DNA from: Pseudoalteromonas caenipelagi
GTDB lineage: Bacteria; Pseudomonadota; Gammaproteobacteria; Enterobacterales; Alteromonadaceae
Length of the DNA stretch: 64,000 bases
Direction of reading: 5' to 3'
NCBI RefSeq assembly: GCF_013140855.1
Contig: NZ_JABBPG010000006.1
Coordinates: 124,001-188,000 of the forward strand
Under the pieces are notes generated by a model that saw only the letters and a list, made by a program, of their open reading frames with translations, was not told the origin of the DNA and did no database searches. Shown piece by piece: positions 1 to 8,999 of this stretch. Each line of letters starts with the position of its first letter. Position 1 is the first letter of the stretch. A program made the translations under genes and the position numbers.

Positions 1-109
1 CTTCTGGGGCAACGACACCAACTAACTCTTTTCCTTGTGAATACAGAATATCCGCAAGAACAGCAGCATGCCCGCCAGCCCCTAACATCAGGTAACTGAT
101 CTTACTCAT
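1..109 (-). CDS. neuD: NeuD-family sugar O-acyltransferase, N-terminal part (runs off left edge)
   Basis: Only the first 36 codons are in the window. The ATG at 107-109 overlaps the stop region of neuB by 8 bases. The translated start contains GAGGHAAVLADIL, the Rossmann-like glycine motif at the N-terminus of NeuD/PglD-type acyltransferases, which O- or N-acetylate nonulosonic acids or their precursors. The left-handed beta-helix part would lie beyond the window. Tight overlap with neuB argues for translational coupling and a role in the same sugar pathway. The family call rests on a short segment plus context. Confidence 0.75.
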   Translation of the reverse strand, partial: MSKISYLMLGAGGHAAVLADILYSQGKELVGVVAPE

Positions 110-1172
110 CGATTAAATCACCAGCCTCGTACCCTTTACTACTTTCTTTGCCCAGATAGCTCCAGTATTTTGACGGCTCAATGCCGTGACCAGGCCTTTT
201 GATCGTTAAGTTGTTAGAGGTAAAGCTTTCCCCAACTGAAATTGCTTTTGCAGCAACAAGGCTCTTTCTAGCGACCACTTTATTCTTTATTTCTGTTGGT
301 CTAGGCCCTTTGATGCCATCACCTAATACTTTCTCAACAGTACGAATACCACCCACCATTGACGCAAGTTCCTCAGGGTCTAACGATGCTTTATGATCGG
401 GCCCTGGTAATGACTTATCTAACGTGAAGTGCTTTTCTATTAACACTGCACCCTTTGCCACTGCAGATATCGGTACAATAATACCTTCACTATGGTCAGA
501 ATATCCCACAGCAAGTTTAAAGCTATTTGCAATAGTATCCATTGCGTTCAAGTTTATATCTTCGAAAGGAGCTGGGTATTCCGTTGTACAATGAAGTACA
601 ATTACTTTTTCTTTCAAAAGCTTTTTTCCTTCATCTGAAAAATATGCCGCCTGCACTTTTTCATCTGTAGGGCTGTCCTCTTGATTCATGTAGCCAAACA
701 CAATCATTCCTAAAGCAGCTTCAATTTCTGCCAATGTTGCCATCCCCGTTGACACTATTAAATCACAACCTGTACGGGCATGTTCAAGTACCAAAGGAGC
801 GTTAGTTAACTCACCTGATGGTAACTTCAAACGTTTTAAGCCTAAATCATTCACTAAGAAGTTTAAACTTTCTGAATCAAACGCAGTAGATAAAAACTCA
901 ATGCCAAGATTATTACAGTACTCCACCAATTGATGGTGTACCTCATAGCTTAGTTCTAACCGTTTAAGCATACTAAACTGTGACTCTTGGATACCGGTAT
1001 TTGCTACCTGATACTCAGCTTGCTGTGCTGACTCCGTCACCAAATTTTTGGCTTTGAAAGTTTGAAACTTAACGATATCAGCACCCGCTTTATGCGCAGC
1101 ATCAACTAATGCAAAGGCTAGCTCTTCATTGCCATTATGATTTACTCCAGCTTCAGCAATTATCAATGTCAT
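102..1172 (-). CDS. neuB: N-acetylneuraminate/legionaminate synthase (NeuB family)
   Basis: It would condense a six-carbon 2-acetamido sugar with phosphoenolpyruvate to give a nine-carbon nonulosonic acid in the cytoplasm. The 356-residue protein starts with IIAEAGVNHNG, the NeuB TIM-barrel signature, and keeps the GYSDHSEG and EKHFTLDKSLPGPDHKASL segments. A C-terminal SAF (antifreeze-like) domain begins around residue 300 (ARKSLVAAKAI, then TIKRPGHGI). Length matches the family. The ATG has an AAGGAG ribosome site and overlaps the upstream stop by one base (TAATG). Neighbouring legB/legC/neuC homologues favour a legionaminic-type product over sialic acid. The CMP-transferase gene is not in the window and is probably further left. 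Confidence 0.9.
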   Translation of the reverse strand: MTLIIAEAGVNHNGNEELAFALVDAAHKAGADIVKFQTFKAKNLVTESAQQAEYQVANTGIQESQFSMLKRLELSYEVHHQLVEYCNNLGIEFLSTAFDSESLNFLVNDLGLKRLKLPSGELTNAPLVLEHARTGCDLIVSTGMATLAEIEAALGMIVFGYMNQEDSPTDEKVQAAYFSDEGKKLLKEKVIVLHCTTEYPAPFEDINLNAMDTIANSFKLAVGYSDHSEGIIVPISAVAKGAVLIEKHFTLDKSLPGPDHKASLDPEELASMVGGIRTVEKVLGDGIKGPRPTEIKNKVVARKSLVAAKAISVGESFTSNNLTIKRPGHGIEPSKYWSYLGKESSKGYEAGDLIDE

Positions 1173-1840
1173 TATATTATCTCCTTAATTAGCATAAACG
1201 CTTCAGCTGCTTCAGAGTTGCACTGAACTCCCCTAACTCTTGCAAGAGATTCAAGAGCCAAACGTGACCTAGGGAATGGGAATTCCCCAACTTCTGATTC
1301 AAATATTTCCAGTATATTGAGTTTTTCATCTAGGAATGCAGAAATATCCACATAAGTTGTGGCTTTAAAGCCACAACTTTCAGGCTTTAGCCCAAAATCT
1401 GTTTCTGACATCGTTTCATATGCTAAAACTCTTTTTACGAATGGGTATCGAAATGACTTGGTCGCAGACATAACTGCATCATAGACGATCTCATGGTCAC
1501 TATGTGCATCATTCCTATACGGCGTAAACACAATCTCAGGCTTCACCTGTGACACTACCTGCGCGATAGGTCCAATAACATCACCCTTAGCCAACACATC
1601 CAGCTTTGCTGGGGGTAACATAAGCTCGTGTACATTGGTAAAGTTATAGCACTGAGCTACTTTAAGCATTTCTTCTTGTCTTTTAGCAATTTGAGCTTCT
1701 GAAAAGCCTGCTTCTTTAGTCATGCCCGTCACTACGAGCCAATGAACTTGATAACCTTGCTCACTTAACTTTAATATTGTGCCACCACAACCCAACGTTT
1801 CATCATCTGCATGGGGAGCCACAACTAAAACACTTTTCAC
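1172..1840 (-). CDS. PIG-L/LmbE family zinc N-deacetylase in the nonulosonate operon
   Basis: Predicted to remove an N-acetyl group from a sugar or sugar nucleotide. The 222-residue protein carries the zinc-binding PHADDE motif at residues 9-14 and HSDH at 113-116, the paired PHxDDE / HxxDH-type ligands of the family. The GTG start at 1838-1840 overlaps the formyltransferase stop by four bases (GTGA), and its stop overlaps the neuB start by one. This packing between a formyltransferase and NeuB suggests it frees an amino group on the nonulosonate precursor so another acyl group can be attached. PIG-L enzymes are not part of the standard legionaminate route, so the exact substrate is unknown. 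Confidence 0.85.
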   Translation of the reverse strand: MKSVLVVAPHADDETLGCGGTILKLSEQGYQVHWLVVTGMTKEAGFSEAQIAKRQEEMLKVAQCYNFTNVHELMLPPAKLDVLAKGDVIGPIAQVVSQVKPEIVFTPYRNDAHSDHEIVYDAVMSATKSFRYPFVKRVLAYETMSETDFGLKPESCGFKATTYVDISAFLDEKLNILEIFESEVGEFPFPRSRLALESLARVRGVQCNSEAAEAFMLIKEII

Positions 1841-2724
1841 AAATAATCTCCCACATCTATATTCTCTAAAACCGCGTCATGAAGCCAAATAGCTTGTGTT
1901 CCAGCGGCCTTAACCAAAATGCTATTCCCTCTTTTCTCCAGTACTTTTCCTGGTTCGATATTTGCGGGAACAGTCTGTTGTAGTATTTCTGAACGGCGTA
2001 CTTGCACTAGATTTTCTTTGCATAAAAACTCAGCGCATGGATAAGGAGGTGCAAGAGCACGTACCAGATTATGGATCGACTCAGCCGACATTCTAAAATC
2101 AATCAGTCCATCTTTACGTGAGCGCTTCCGCCAATATGTTGCACTTTGCTGGTCTTGTTCAGCAAATACGGCAGAGCCTTCCAAAAGACTCTTTGTAAAG
2201 TCTTTGATTTGTTGTTGTGCCGTATGCAGAATTTTATCGTATAAAGACTGTGCATTTTCATCCATATCAATCTTTATCGGCTCCTGACTAATAATCGGAC
2301 CAGAATCAGCCCCGCTATCCATTTTAAAAAATGTCGATGCAGTCTCGCTCAGTCCTAATGCCAATGCCCATATGATTGGATGGCGACCTCTATTTTGCGG
2401 TAGCTTTGCAGGGTGGAACCCAATAATGCCTTGTTTAGGCATTGCTAATAACTCTTCATCAAGCAAATAACTCCAACCAACACAATAAATAATATCCAAA
2501 TCGAAGTTGCTTAAAAATGCTTTAGATGCAGTCTTATTTTTTGAATCTTCATAATGAAAGGGTATATTTCTGTCACCGCAAACAGAAGACAAGTCGCAAA
2601 AATCAGCATTCACAGCTGAGTTTTTTTTAGTCACTACGGCACATACTTCAATACCTTCAATACTTAGTAATGTCTCTAGTGCCATCCTGCTTGAGTGAAC
2701 ACATCCAATAAAGCCAACTCGCAT
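1837..2724 (-). CDS. Sugar N-formyltransferase-like protein (Fmt/ArnA fold)
   Basis: A 295-residue protein with the N10-formyltetrahydrofolate transferase fold. The active-site stretch GFHPAKLPQNRGRHPIIWAL begins at about residue 102 and is followed by FFKMDSGADSGPI. By comparison with Fmt/ArnA the catalytic His is H104 and the Asp is D140. The Asn two residues before the His in Fmt/ArnA appears to be Gly102, which is notable. It is much too divergent, and in the wrong context, to be the housekeeping methionyl-tRNA formyltransferase. It sits between neuC and the PIG-L deacetylase, so N-formylation of a 4-amino (bacillosamine-type) intermediate is likely. No LegH-type acetyltransferase is present, and this enzyme may take its place. 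Confidence 0.8.
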   Translation of the reverse strand: MRVGFIGCVHSSRMALETLLSIEGIEVCAVVTKKNSAVNADFCDLSSVCGDRNIPFHYEDSKNKTASKAFLSNFDLDIIYCVGWSYLLDEELLAMPKQGIIGFHPAKLPQNRGRHPIIWALALGLSETASTFFKMDSGADSGPIISQEPIKIDMDENAQSLYDKILHTAQQQIKDFTKSLLEGSAVFAEQDQQSATYWRKRSRKDGLIDFRMSAESIHNLVRALAPPYPCAEFLCKENLVQVRRSEILQQTVPANIEPGKVLEKRGNSILVKAAGTQAIWLHDAVLENIDVGDYL

Positions 2725-2735
2725 GGTGCCTCTAA

Positions 2736-3893
2736 TTATAAATCGTAGAATGTTTTGTAAACTAAATTTTCTATAGGAAAACTAAGTAGTTGCGAAAGTA
2801 TTTTGTTTGAGCTGTCACCATCACCATATGGGTTAATAGCTGTTGCACATTGCTTTTTAAACTTCTTAGAAGTTGCCACTTCCAAACTGTGGAGAATTGC
2901 ATTCTTATCATCAGTACAATGCAAAACTGTATCTCCCGATATACGCCCTTTTTGTCTGTCGCCAATATTTATTGTCGGAACATTGAACGTAGGAGCCTCA
3001 ATTAAACCACTTGAAGAATTGCCTATAACTAAATCACAATGTTTCAACAAGCTTAAATAACGCAGCTGTCCTAAAGATTGAACCAACAATACTCTTGTAG
3101 AATGCTTTTCTTTGAACTCATTCAATAAAGAGATCAGAGCTCGGCCATGTGTATCTGCGTTGGGGTATGAAATAATTAACTTATAATCGTTGTATTCTTC
3201 AAGCGCACTAAGCAAGTTTTCCAAGCCTTGTGAAGCCCCACTTTTATCAAGAGTTACGGGGTGATATGTGACAACAATATAAGAACTAGAGGAGACATCA
3301 AAATCAATTGCCCGCGATAAAGCTTCTCTATCCAACAACTCAAGCGACTTGATGCTATCGATTCCAGGAGCACCATAGTTAAATACCTTGTTTGGATCCT
3401 CTCCTAGTTGGATGACCCGCTTTCTATATGTTTCTGTGGCTGTAAAATGAAGATGCGACATTTTGGTAAGTGAGTGCCTAACGGCTTCATCAATTAGCCC
3501 CTCGGTAGTTTCACCACCATGTATATGTGCGACCGGGATCTGTGCGACCATGGCAGCCTGAGTAATAGCCATTGACTCGAACCGGTCACCAAGCACTACT
3601 AACAAATCTGGCTGATTTCTTTCAAATGCTTCTGAAGCACTTATAAGTGCAAGCCCCATTGATTTAGAAATGCCCACAGGGCTGTCAGAAGATAATAAAA
3701 ACTCAAGTCTTTCTGATACGTCAAAACCATCATTTTCTATTTGATTTATTGTCTTGCCAAACTCTGGAGATAAGTGCATCCCTCCAACAATTAGCTGAAG
3801 CTCTGCCCGTTCAGACTCATGAAGCCCTTTAATAATCCAATATAGAAGCCCATATTCAGCTCGAGTGCCGGTAAATACAGCTATTTTTCTCAT
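2736..3893 (-). CDS. neuC: Hydrolysing UDP-sugar 2-epimerase (NeuC/LegG family)
   Basis: A 385-residue cytoplasmic enzyme that would convert a UDP-GlcNAc-type sugar nucleotide to the free manno-configured sugar plus UDP, the substrate for NeuB. Evidence includes the N-terminal FTGTRAEYGLL, VVLGDRFESM, IPVAHIHGGE, VVTYHPVT, and a C-terminal IGNSSSGLIEAP with NIGDRQKGR. These are the GT-B-fold signatures of NeuC/LegG, and they differ from the non-hydrolysing WecB also present in the window. It overlaps legC by four bases and lies 11 bases before the formyltransferase gene. With legB/legC upstream, UDP-2,4-diamido-sugar is a more likely substrate than UDP-GlcNAc. Confidence 0.88.
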   Translation of the reverse strand: MRKIAVFTGTRAEYGLLYWIIKGLHESERAELQLIVGGMHLSPEFGKTINQIENDGFDVSERLEFLLSSDSPVGISKSMGLALISASEAFERNQPDLLVVLGDRFESMAITQAAMVAQIPVAHIHGGETTEGLIDEAVRHSLTKMSHLHFTATETYRKRVIQLGEDPNKVFNYGAPGIDSIKSLELLDREALSRAIDFDVSSSSYIVVTYHPVTLDKSGASQGLENLLSALEEYNDYKLIISYPNADTHGRALISLLNEFKEKHSTRVLLVQSLGQLRYLSLLKHCDLVIGNSSSGLIEAPTFNVPTINIGDRQKGRISGDTVLHCTDDKNAILHSLEVATSKKFKKQCATAINPYGDGDSSNKILSQLLSFPIENLVYKTFYDL

Positions 3894-5041
3894 ATACTTC
3901 TCACTACAGGTGTACTTGGAATATTAATAAGGTGCGCCTCTAAATACTCTGAATTCGTCAAATCGCCTCTTAGAGCATTCTCAAACATAGGTAAACGATG
4001 CATCAATTGCCAAACAGGCCTAGTCATCACACCAGCCTTGTTTGCATACTTGAGTATCTCATTGCGCTTCTCTACATCAGGGCAAACAATTGCATTTAAC
4101 CAGTAGTTCGACTTAGCGTACTCAGGCTCAGTAACAAACTTTACATCGCTACCTGCAAAAAATTCCTTATAGTGACAAGCAAGCTTGCGTTTTTGCTCCA
4201 AAAACGTATCAATCACTTCCATTTGCGCACACCCCAAGGCCGCGTTGATATTTGGCATGCGATAATTAAATCCCGGCTCATCATGGAAAAATTCGTAAGA
4301 GTGAGGAACCTTTGCGGTAGTCGTTATGTACTTAGTTCGCTGCCCACCTTCCTCGTTTGCACACAGCACCATTCCACCACCACCTGTTGTGATAATTTTG
4401 TTTCCATTGAAGCTTACTGCGCTATAATCACCAAAAGTGCCTGTATGCCTGCCTTTGTAGTAAGAGCCTAAACTCTCTGCAGCATCTTCGACTAACGTAA
4501 TCCCCCATTTTCTGCATACAAATATAAGCTCATCTAATTCAGTAGGGTGCCCAAAAGTATGCATTGGAACAATAGCCTTAATGCGCTGGCCCGTTAACTT
4601 ATGATGACAACCATTTTCTGTTACTTCTGCATTTTCAGCTAAATAGTTCTCAACAGCAATAGGGCACAGGCTCAAACTTACATGAGACACATCAACAAAT
4701 ATTGGTTCTGCGCCCATATGGTAAAGAGCATTACAAGTTGCAACAAACGTTAGTGCTTGCGTAATAACCAAGTCACCTCGTTCTACCCCTGCCATATATA
4801 ACGCAGTGTGTAATGCGGCAGTACCATTTACAGTAGCAACAGCTTTCACCGCACCAGTAAAAGCTTCTATTTTACGCTCAAAGTCATCAACAAACTTGCC
4901 AACACTAGAAACAAAAGTGCTATCAATTGTTTCCTTTACGTACTTATTTTCATTACCGCTAAAAGTAGGTGCATGAAGTGGAATAAATTCGTTGGTTGAG
5001 TATGTATCCCGCACAAAGTCAACAAAGCTGTTACAATCCAT
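3890..5041 (-). CDS. legC: PLP-dependent sugar aminotransferase (DegT/DnrJ/EryC1; LegC-like)
   Basis: It would transfer an amino group to the 4-keto carbon of the LegB product, giving UDP-4-amino-4,6-dideoxy-GlcNAc. Key segments are NGTAALHTAL, VEDAAESLGS and SFNGNKIITTGGGG; Lys215 is the expected Schiff-base lysine. The frame is open from a GTG at 5048-5050, but that GTG lies inside an AGGTGA ribosome site for the ATG at 5039-5041, so the ATG is preferred (383 residues). It starts 9 bases past legB and overlaps neuC by four. The order legB-legC-neuC-neuB matches known legionaminate loci. Confidence 0.88.
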   Translation of the reverse strand: MDCNSFVDFVRDTYSTNEFIPLHAPTFSGNENKYVKETIDSTFVSSVGKFVDDFERKIEAFTGAVKAVATVNGTAALHTALYMAGVERGDLVITQALTFVATCNALYHMGAEPIFVDVSHVSLSLCPIAVENYLAENAEVTENGCHHKLTGQRIKAIVPMHTFGHPTELDELIFVCRKWGITLVEDAAESLGSYYKGRHTGTFGDYSAVSFNGNKIITTGGGGMVLCANEEGGQRTKYITTTAKVPHSYEFFHDEPGFNYRMPNINAALGCAQMEVIDTFLEQKRKLACHYKEFFAGSDVKFVTEPEYAKSNYWLNAIVCPDVEKRNEILKYANKAGVMTRPVWQLMHRLPMFENALRGDLTNSEYLEAHLINIPSTPVVRSI

Positions 5042-5050
5042 ATATTTCAC

Positions 5051-6241
5051 CTACATTTTACCGTCTAGGTATTTACCAGTTTCTTTGTGACCAAAGTCAG
5101 GAATCATCTTGAAGAAAAGTTCAACAATTTGCTCTTTATTCCAGACGCGAGCGGCCTTCATTTGTGCAATTTGCTCTTCAAATAAAGTCAACAGCTCTTT
5201 TTGGTAGAGTGGCTCATTTTTGATTATTCCTAAATTCTCAAAACGTGCCATGTCCAACACTTCTTTGTCAGTGAAGAATTCTTCAAAGTCTTTTTCGCCA
5301 GTGGTATCACTCTCGGTGAATAAACATGGCCACTTGCCTTCTTCTGGTAATGTTTTTGCTAAGGTACGTGCTTCATCTTCACTGTCACAAATATAAGGTA
5401 CAAACCCTTTCGTTTTGAGGTACTCAATTGCGATTTCGGCAAATGTGATCAAATGTAGAGATTCACTCAATTTAGGAAAGAAAATATCTCTGTTTTCACC
5501 GAAAATACATGACATTAAACAAAGTTCACCTGATTCTTGTGGAATTACAAAATACCTTTTAATATCTCTAGGTGCGACTATGGGCTGCTTTTTCTCAATT
5601 CGCTGATTAAATCCATGCAGCAAAGAGCCGTCTGAAAATGCAACATTTGCGAAGCGCGCAGTCGAAATATCAATTTGCTTACTGCGGCGCATTAAAAACA
5701 TTTCCATAATACGCTTTGAAGCTCCCATCATGTTTACCGGATTTGCCGCTTTATCAGTAGATACGCAAAAGTACTTCTTTACTCCTTTCTTGATTGATTG
5801 TTGAATAGTTTTGTCAGTGTTAAAAATATTAACATCAATCATTCGCATGAGTGTATATGGGTCTTTCTCACTGCGCACATGTTTTAAAGCCGACAGGTTA
5901 AGCACATAATCATATTCACCATCGGCGTCGATAAAGGCATCATATTCAATTGAGCCAATATCTAACGCAAAGGTCTGAAAATCACCTTCAATATATCCAA
6001 AGGAGCTACGAATATCACGAACCAATTCGACCATATTATTTTCGCTGATATCGACTACGTGCAACTTTTTAGGATTGCGTTTAAAGATTTCTTTAGTCAC
6101 TGCCTGACCAATAGAGCCGGCTCCACCTAGAACAATAAACCTAGACTCTGAAACTATACGTTTGAGCTCTTCATTATGTATTGTAATGTCATGTGTAAAA
6201 AGCGCTTGTGTGCGCCCAATAAGAGGGAGTATGTTGCTCAT
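5051..6241 (-). CDS. legB: UDP-GlcNAc 4,6-dehydratase, soluble retaining type (LegB/PglF-like)
   Basis: A 396-residue extended short-chain dehydrogenase making the 4-keto-6-deoxy sugar nucleotide. The NAD-binding GGAGSIG is at residues 39-45 and the catalytic STDKAANP at 161-168. The usual YxxxK is replaced by M172-GAS-K176. From family knowledge, Met at this position marks retaining enzymes of the WbpM/PglF kind, while the C5-inverting PseB/FlaA1 type keeps Tyr. That points to a legionaminate rather than pseudaminate route. There is no membrane domain, so it is the short cytoplasmic form. It follows wecC with no gap. Confidence 0.88.
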   Translation of the reverse strand: MSNILPLIGRTQALFTHDITIHNEELKRIVSESRFIVLGGAGSIGQAVTKEIFKRNPKKLHVVDISENNMVELVRDIRSSFGYIEGDFQTFALDIGSIEYDAFIDADGEYDYVLNLSALKHVRSEKDPYTLMRMIDVNIFNTDKTIQQSIKKGVKKYFCVSTDKAANPVNMMGASKRIMEMFLMRRSKQIDISTARFANVAFSDGSLLHGFNQRIEKKQPIVAPRDIKRYFVIPQESGELCLMSCIFGENRDIFFPKLSESLHLITFAEIAIEYLKTKGFVPYICDSEDEARTLAKTLPEEGKWPCLFTESDTTGEKDFEEFFTDKEVLDMARFENLGIIKNEPLYQKELLTLFEEQIAQMKAARVWNKEQIVELFFKMIPDFGHKETGKYLDGKM

Positions 6242-7504
6242 TTACCAAATCCCTTTAGTATCGATTATATATTTAGCACTGAACTTAGTTGCTTTAAAGT
6301 CACTGTGATCTACTAAAACAAGATGAATATCAGCGCGCGATTGAGCGGCATTCAACGACGTTAACTCAATAGAGGAAGAAATCCCGTTAAGGCTACTGAT
6401 ATTTGGCTCCACGGCAAGAACAGCACCAGCATGAAACTCAGCTAAATTTTTGGCAATATTTAGCGCTGGACTTTCGCGTAAATCATCAATATCGGGTTTG
6501 AATGCTAACCCATAACACGCAATTGTAATTTCTTGCACTGTCTTATCAGGGTTTGCTTGAAGAAACTCTGCAATTGCTATTTTTACCTTATTAATAACCC
6601 ATTCTGGCTTTGCATTATTTACGCTTCTCGCGGTATGTATGATCTTAGCTAATTCTGGTGTTTTACTGACTATAAACCACGGATCTACTGCAATACAGTG
6701 TCCACCAACTCCAGGGCCTGGTTGTAAAATATTAATGCGAGGGTGACGGTTAGCCAAAGAGATAAGCTCCCAAACATCAATTTCTAGCTTGTCACAAATG
6801 AGCGACAACTCATTGGCAAAAGCGATTTGTACATCTCGACACGAGTTTTCTGTTAGTTTTGCCATTTCAGCAGTACGAGCATTAGTTATTACACATTCAC
6901 CTTGTACAAAGGTTTTATACAACTCTACAGCTCGAGCAGAACAATGAGTTGTCATACCTCCAATTACGCGGTCATTTTCTACCAACTCACGAACTACATG
7001 TCCAGGCAATACACGCTCTGGGCAGTGAGCAATATTTACGTCAGCATTTTCTCCCGCTTGCTGCGGGAAACTTAAATCAGGGCGGGCCGCGGCTAGCCAA
7101 CCTGCCATTTGCTCAGTAGCACCAACTGGCGAGGTAGATTCAAGAATAACTAAATCTCCTTTCTTTAGTACTGGTGCAATTGCTTCACTGGCTTTATGAA
7201 TATATGTTAAATCGGGTTCTGGAATTTGTGAGTCGTTATTTTTAAATGGTGTTGGTACGGCAATTAAAAAGGCATCAGCTTGCTCTGGTGAAAGCGTTGC
7301 TTTGAGATAACCTTCTTTTACGGCTGCATGAACAATCATATCTAGCTCAGGTTCAACGATATAGATTTCACCTCGATTGATTGTGTCTACGGCATGCTGA
7401 TTAACATCCACACCAATTACTTTCTTTTTGCGAGAGGCAAACATCGCTGCTGTTGGCAATCCAATGTAACCCAAGCCAACGACCGAAATTGTATTAAATG
7501 ACAT
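6242..7504 (-). CDS. wecC: UDP-N-acetyl-D-mannosamine dehydrogenase
   Basis: Oxidises UDP-ManNAc twice with NAD to UDP-ManNAcA. The 420-residue protein has the N-terminal dinucleotide motif GLGYIGLPTAAMFASR (10-25), the LESTSPVG segment, and the active-site cysteine C270 in GPGVGGHCIAVDPWF. Length matches WecC of enteric bacteria. It lies 44 bases downstream of wecB, so the two form the ManNAcA pathway. Its product is an acidic building block for the surface polysaccharide and the likely donor for the WecG-type transferase at 16823-17533. Confidence 0.93.
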   Translation of the reverse strand: MSFNTISVVGLGYIGLPTAAMFASRKKKVIGVDVNQHAVDTINRGEIYIVEPELDMIVHAAVKEGYLKATLSPEQADAFLIAVPTPFKNNDSQIPEPDLTYIHKASEAIAPVLKKGDLVILESTSPVGATEQMAGWLAAARPDLSFPQQAGENADVNIAHCPERVLPGHVVRELVENDRVIGGMTTHCSARAVELYKTFVQGECVITNARTAEMAKLTENSCRDVQIAFANELSLICDKLEIDVWELISLANRHPRINILQPGPGVGGHCIAVDPWFIVSKTPELAKIIHTARSVNNAKPEWVINKVKIAIAEFLQANPDKTVQEITIACYGLAFKPDIDDLRESPALNIAKNLAEFHAGAVLAVEPNISSLNGISSSIELTSLNAAQSRADIHLVLVDHSDFKATKFSAKYIIDTKGIW

Positions 7505-7548
7505 ACTTTCCCTTTGAAATCTTGAAGTTTAAAACTGCTTACTTTTGT

Positions 7549-8664
7549 TTATTTAGCTAAAACATCGCAGATTCTTTTGCATGCGTTTCCATCACCATAA
7601 GGGTTATGGGCTCTGCTCATTTGCTCGTAGCTTTTCTCATTAATTAGCAGTTGTTCTAAAGAAGTGGTGATTGCTGCTACATCAGTCCCGACTAACTTTA
7701 CTGTCCCAGCTTCTATTGCTTCAGGACGCTCAGTGGTATCGCGCATAACTAGAACTGGCTTGCCTAGGCTGGGTGCCTCTTCTTGAATACCGCCAGAATC
7801 TGTTAAAATAACATGTGCTCTATTCATTAAATAAACAAAAGGCAAATATTGCTGAGGTTCTATTAAGTGAACATTGTCTATACCGCTTAAAATACGATTA
7901 ACTGGCTCTTGCACATTTGGATTTAAATGCACAGGATACAGGATTTGACAGCTTGGGTGCGCTTTTGCAGTCTTAGCCAGAGCCTCACAAATACGCTCAA
8001 ATCCACCACCAAAGCTTTCTCTTCGGTGACCTGTAACTAAGATAAGCTTTTTGCTCTCATCCAACATGGGGAATTGTGCAGCTAGAGTATTGCTTAGATC
8101 CGAGTCTGTTTCTATTTGATCCTTAACCATTAACAAAGCATCGATCACTGTGTTACCCGTAACAAATATATTTTCATCATGGTAACTTTCAACTAGCAAG
8201 TTTTGTTTAGAGGTCTCAGTGGGAGCAAAGTGGTATCTGGTAAGCGCCCCTGTAAGCTTGCGATTTGCTTCTTCTGGCCATGGAGAGTATATATTGCCTG
8301 TACGCAACCCTGCTTCGACATGACCAACTGAAATTTGCTCATAATAAGCTGCTAAGCTTGCTGCAAATGTGGTTGCAGTATCGCCATGTACTAAGACCAC
8401 ATCAGGCTTAAACTCTTTAAGTACTGGTGTAAGCTCTAATAAAATTCGGCTTGTCACTTCTGGTAGCGTCTGCCCGGCTTTCATTAGGTTTAAATCATAG
8501 TCAGGTGTAATTTTGAATAACTCTAATACCTGATCTAACATCTCTCTGTGCTGTGCTGTAACACATACTTTGGCATCGAAGCGTACATCTTGCTTTAGAG
8601 CGTGTACTAAAGGCGCCATTTTAATTGCTTCAGGTCTTGTTCCGAATACGGTAAGTACTTTCAC
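7549..8664 (-). CDS. wecB: UDP-N-acetylglucosamine 2-epimerase, non-hydrolysing
   Basis: Interconverts UDP-GlcNAc and UDP-ManNAc in the cytoplasm. The 371-residue protein begins [19 protein letters not shown], the WecB signature, and keeps [21 protein letters not shown] and [12 protein letters not shown]. The start is GTG (8662-8664) after AAGGGA. It feeds wecC directly. Upstream is a 335-base gap with REP-like repeats and no clear terminator, so it may begin a separate transcript or continue the wza-wzb-wzc one. Confidence 0.93.
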   Translation of the reverse strand: MKVLTVFGTRPEAIKMAPLVHALKQDVRFDAKVCVTAQHREMLDQVLELFKITPDYDLNLMKAGQTLPEVTSRILLELTPVLKEFKPDVVLVHGDTATTFAASLAAYYEQISVGHVEAGLRTGNIYSPWPEEANRKLTGALTRYHFAPTETSKQNLLVESYHDENIFVTGNTVIDALLMVKDQIETDSDLSNTLAAQFPMLDESKKLILVTGHRRESFGGGFERICEALAKTAKAHPSCQILYPVHLNPNVQEPVNRILSGIDNVHLIEPQQYLPFVYLMNRAHVILTDSGGIQEEAPSLGKPVLVMRDTTERPEAIEAGTVKLVGTDVAAITTSLEQLLINEKSYEQMSRAHNPYGDGNACKRICDVLAK

Positions 8665-8999
8665 AGAGTGTCCCTTTATTTTTTCTACTGGTTTATTTAG
8701 AAATGCCGATTGGATTTTAGGAAGTTTGACTTGTCTTATTCAGTCTCCCTATTCATAACGCCCTATATCTTCATGCAGAGCTATTACTCAACGAATTAAA
8801 ATCGCAATTGAGTAACCTTGATTGGTTATCTTTCAATCTCAACATAATGCCACTTTATAAACATTGATTTGTTATGTTGCATCAACTCCAGCTTGCCCTG
8901 CGTCTCACAATAACGACTCATCTCATAGGTCGTAACGTAAAGTCGTTGCTACGGGTCGCGACATAAAGTCGCTGCTACCGGTTACAGCGACATAACCCG
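8665..8999. other. Intergenic gap between wzc and wecB
   Basis: 335 bases without a supported gene. The right end holds two tandem REP-like units (entered separately) just after the wzc stop. The remainder is AT-rich. I see no convincing terminator and no clear sigma-70 promoter for wecB. The REP pair may mark a transcript end or protect the wza-wzb-wzc message from 3' degradation. Confidence 0.5.
8928..8978 (-). repeat. Two tandem REP-like units with GTAG heads
   Basis: On the minus strand two 25-base units follow each other with one base between (8954-8978 and 8928-8952), matching at 21 of 25 positions. Each begins GTAGC and contains a short hairpin, clearest in the first (GCGAC-TTTAT-GTCGC). 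A GTAG tetranucleotide followed by a hairpin is the hallmark of REP sequences mobilised by RAYT (Y1-type) transposases. A degenerate third copy may start near 8980. No RAYT gene is in the window. Confidence 0.6.

Noticed and set aside
1837..2724. Methionyl-tRNA formyltransferase
   Set aside because: The active-site stretch and the nonulosonate operon context differ from housekeeping Fmt.
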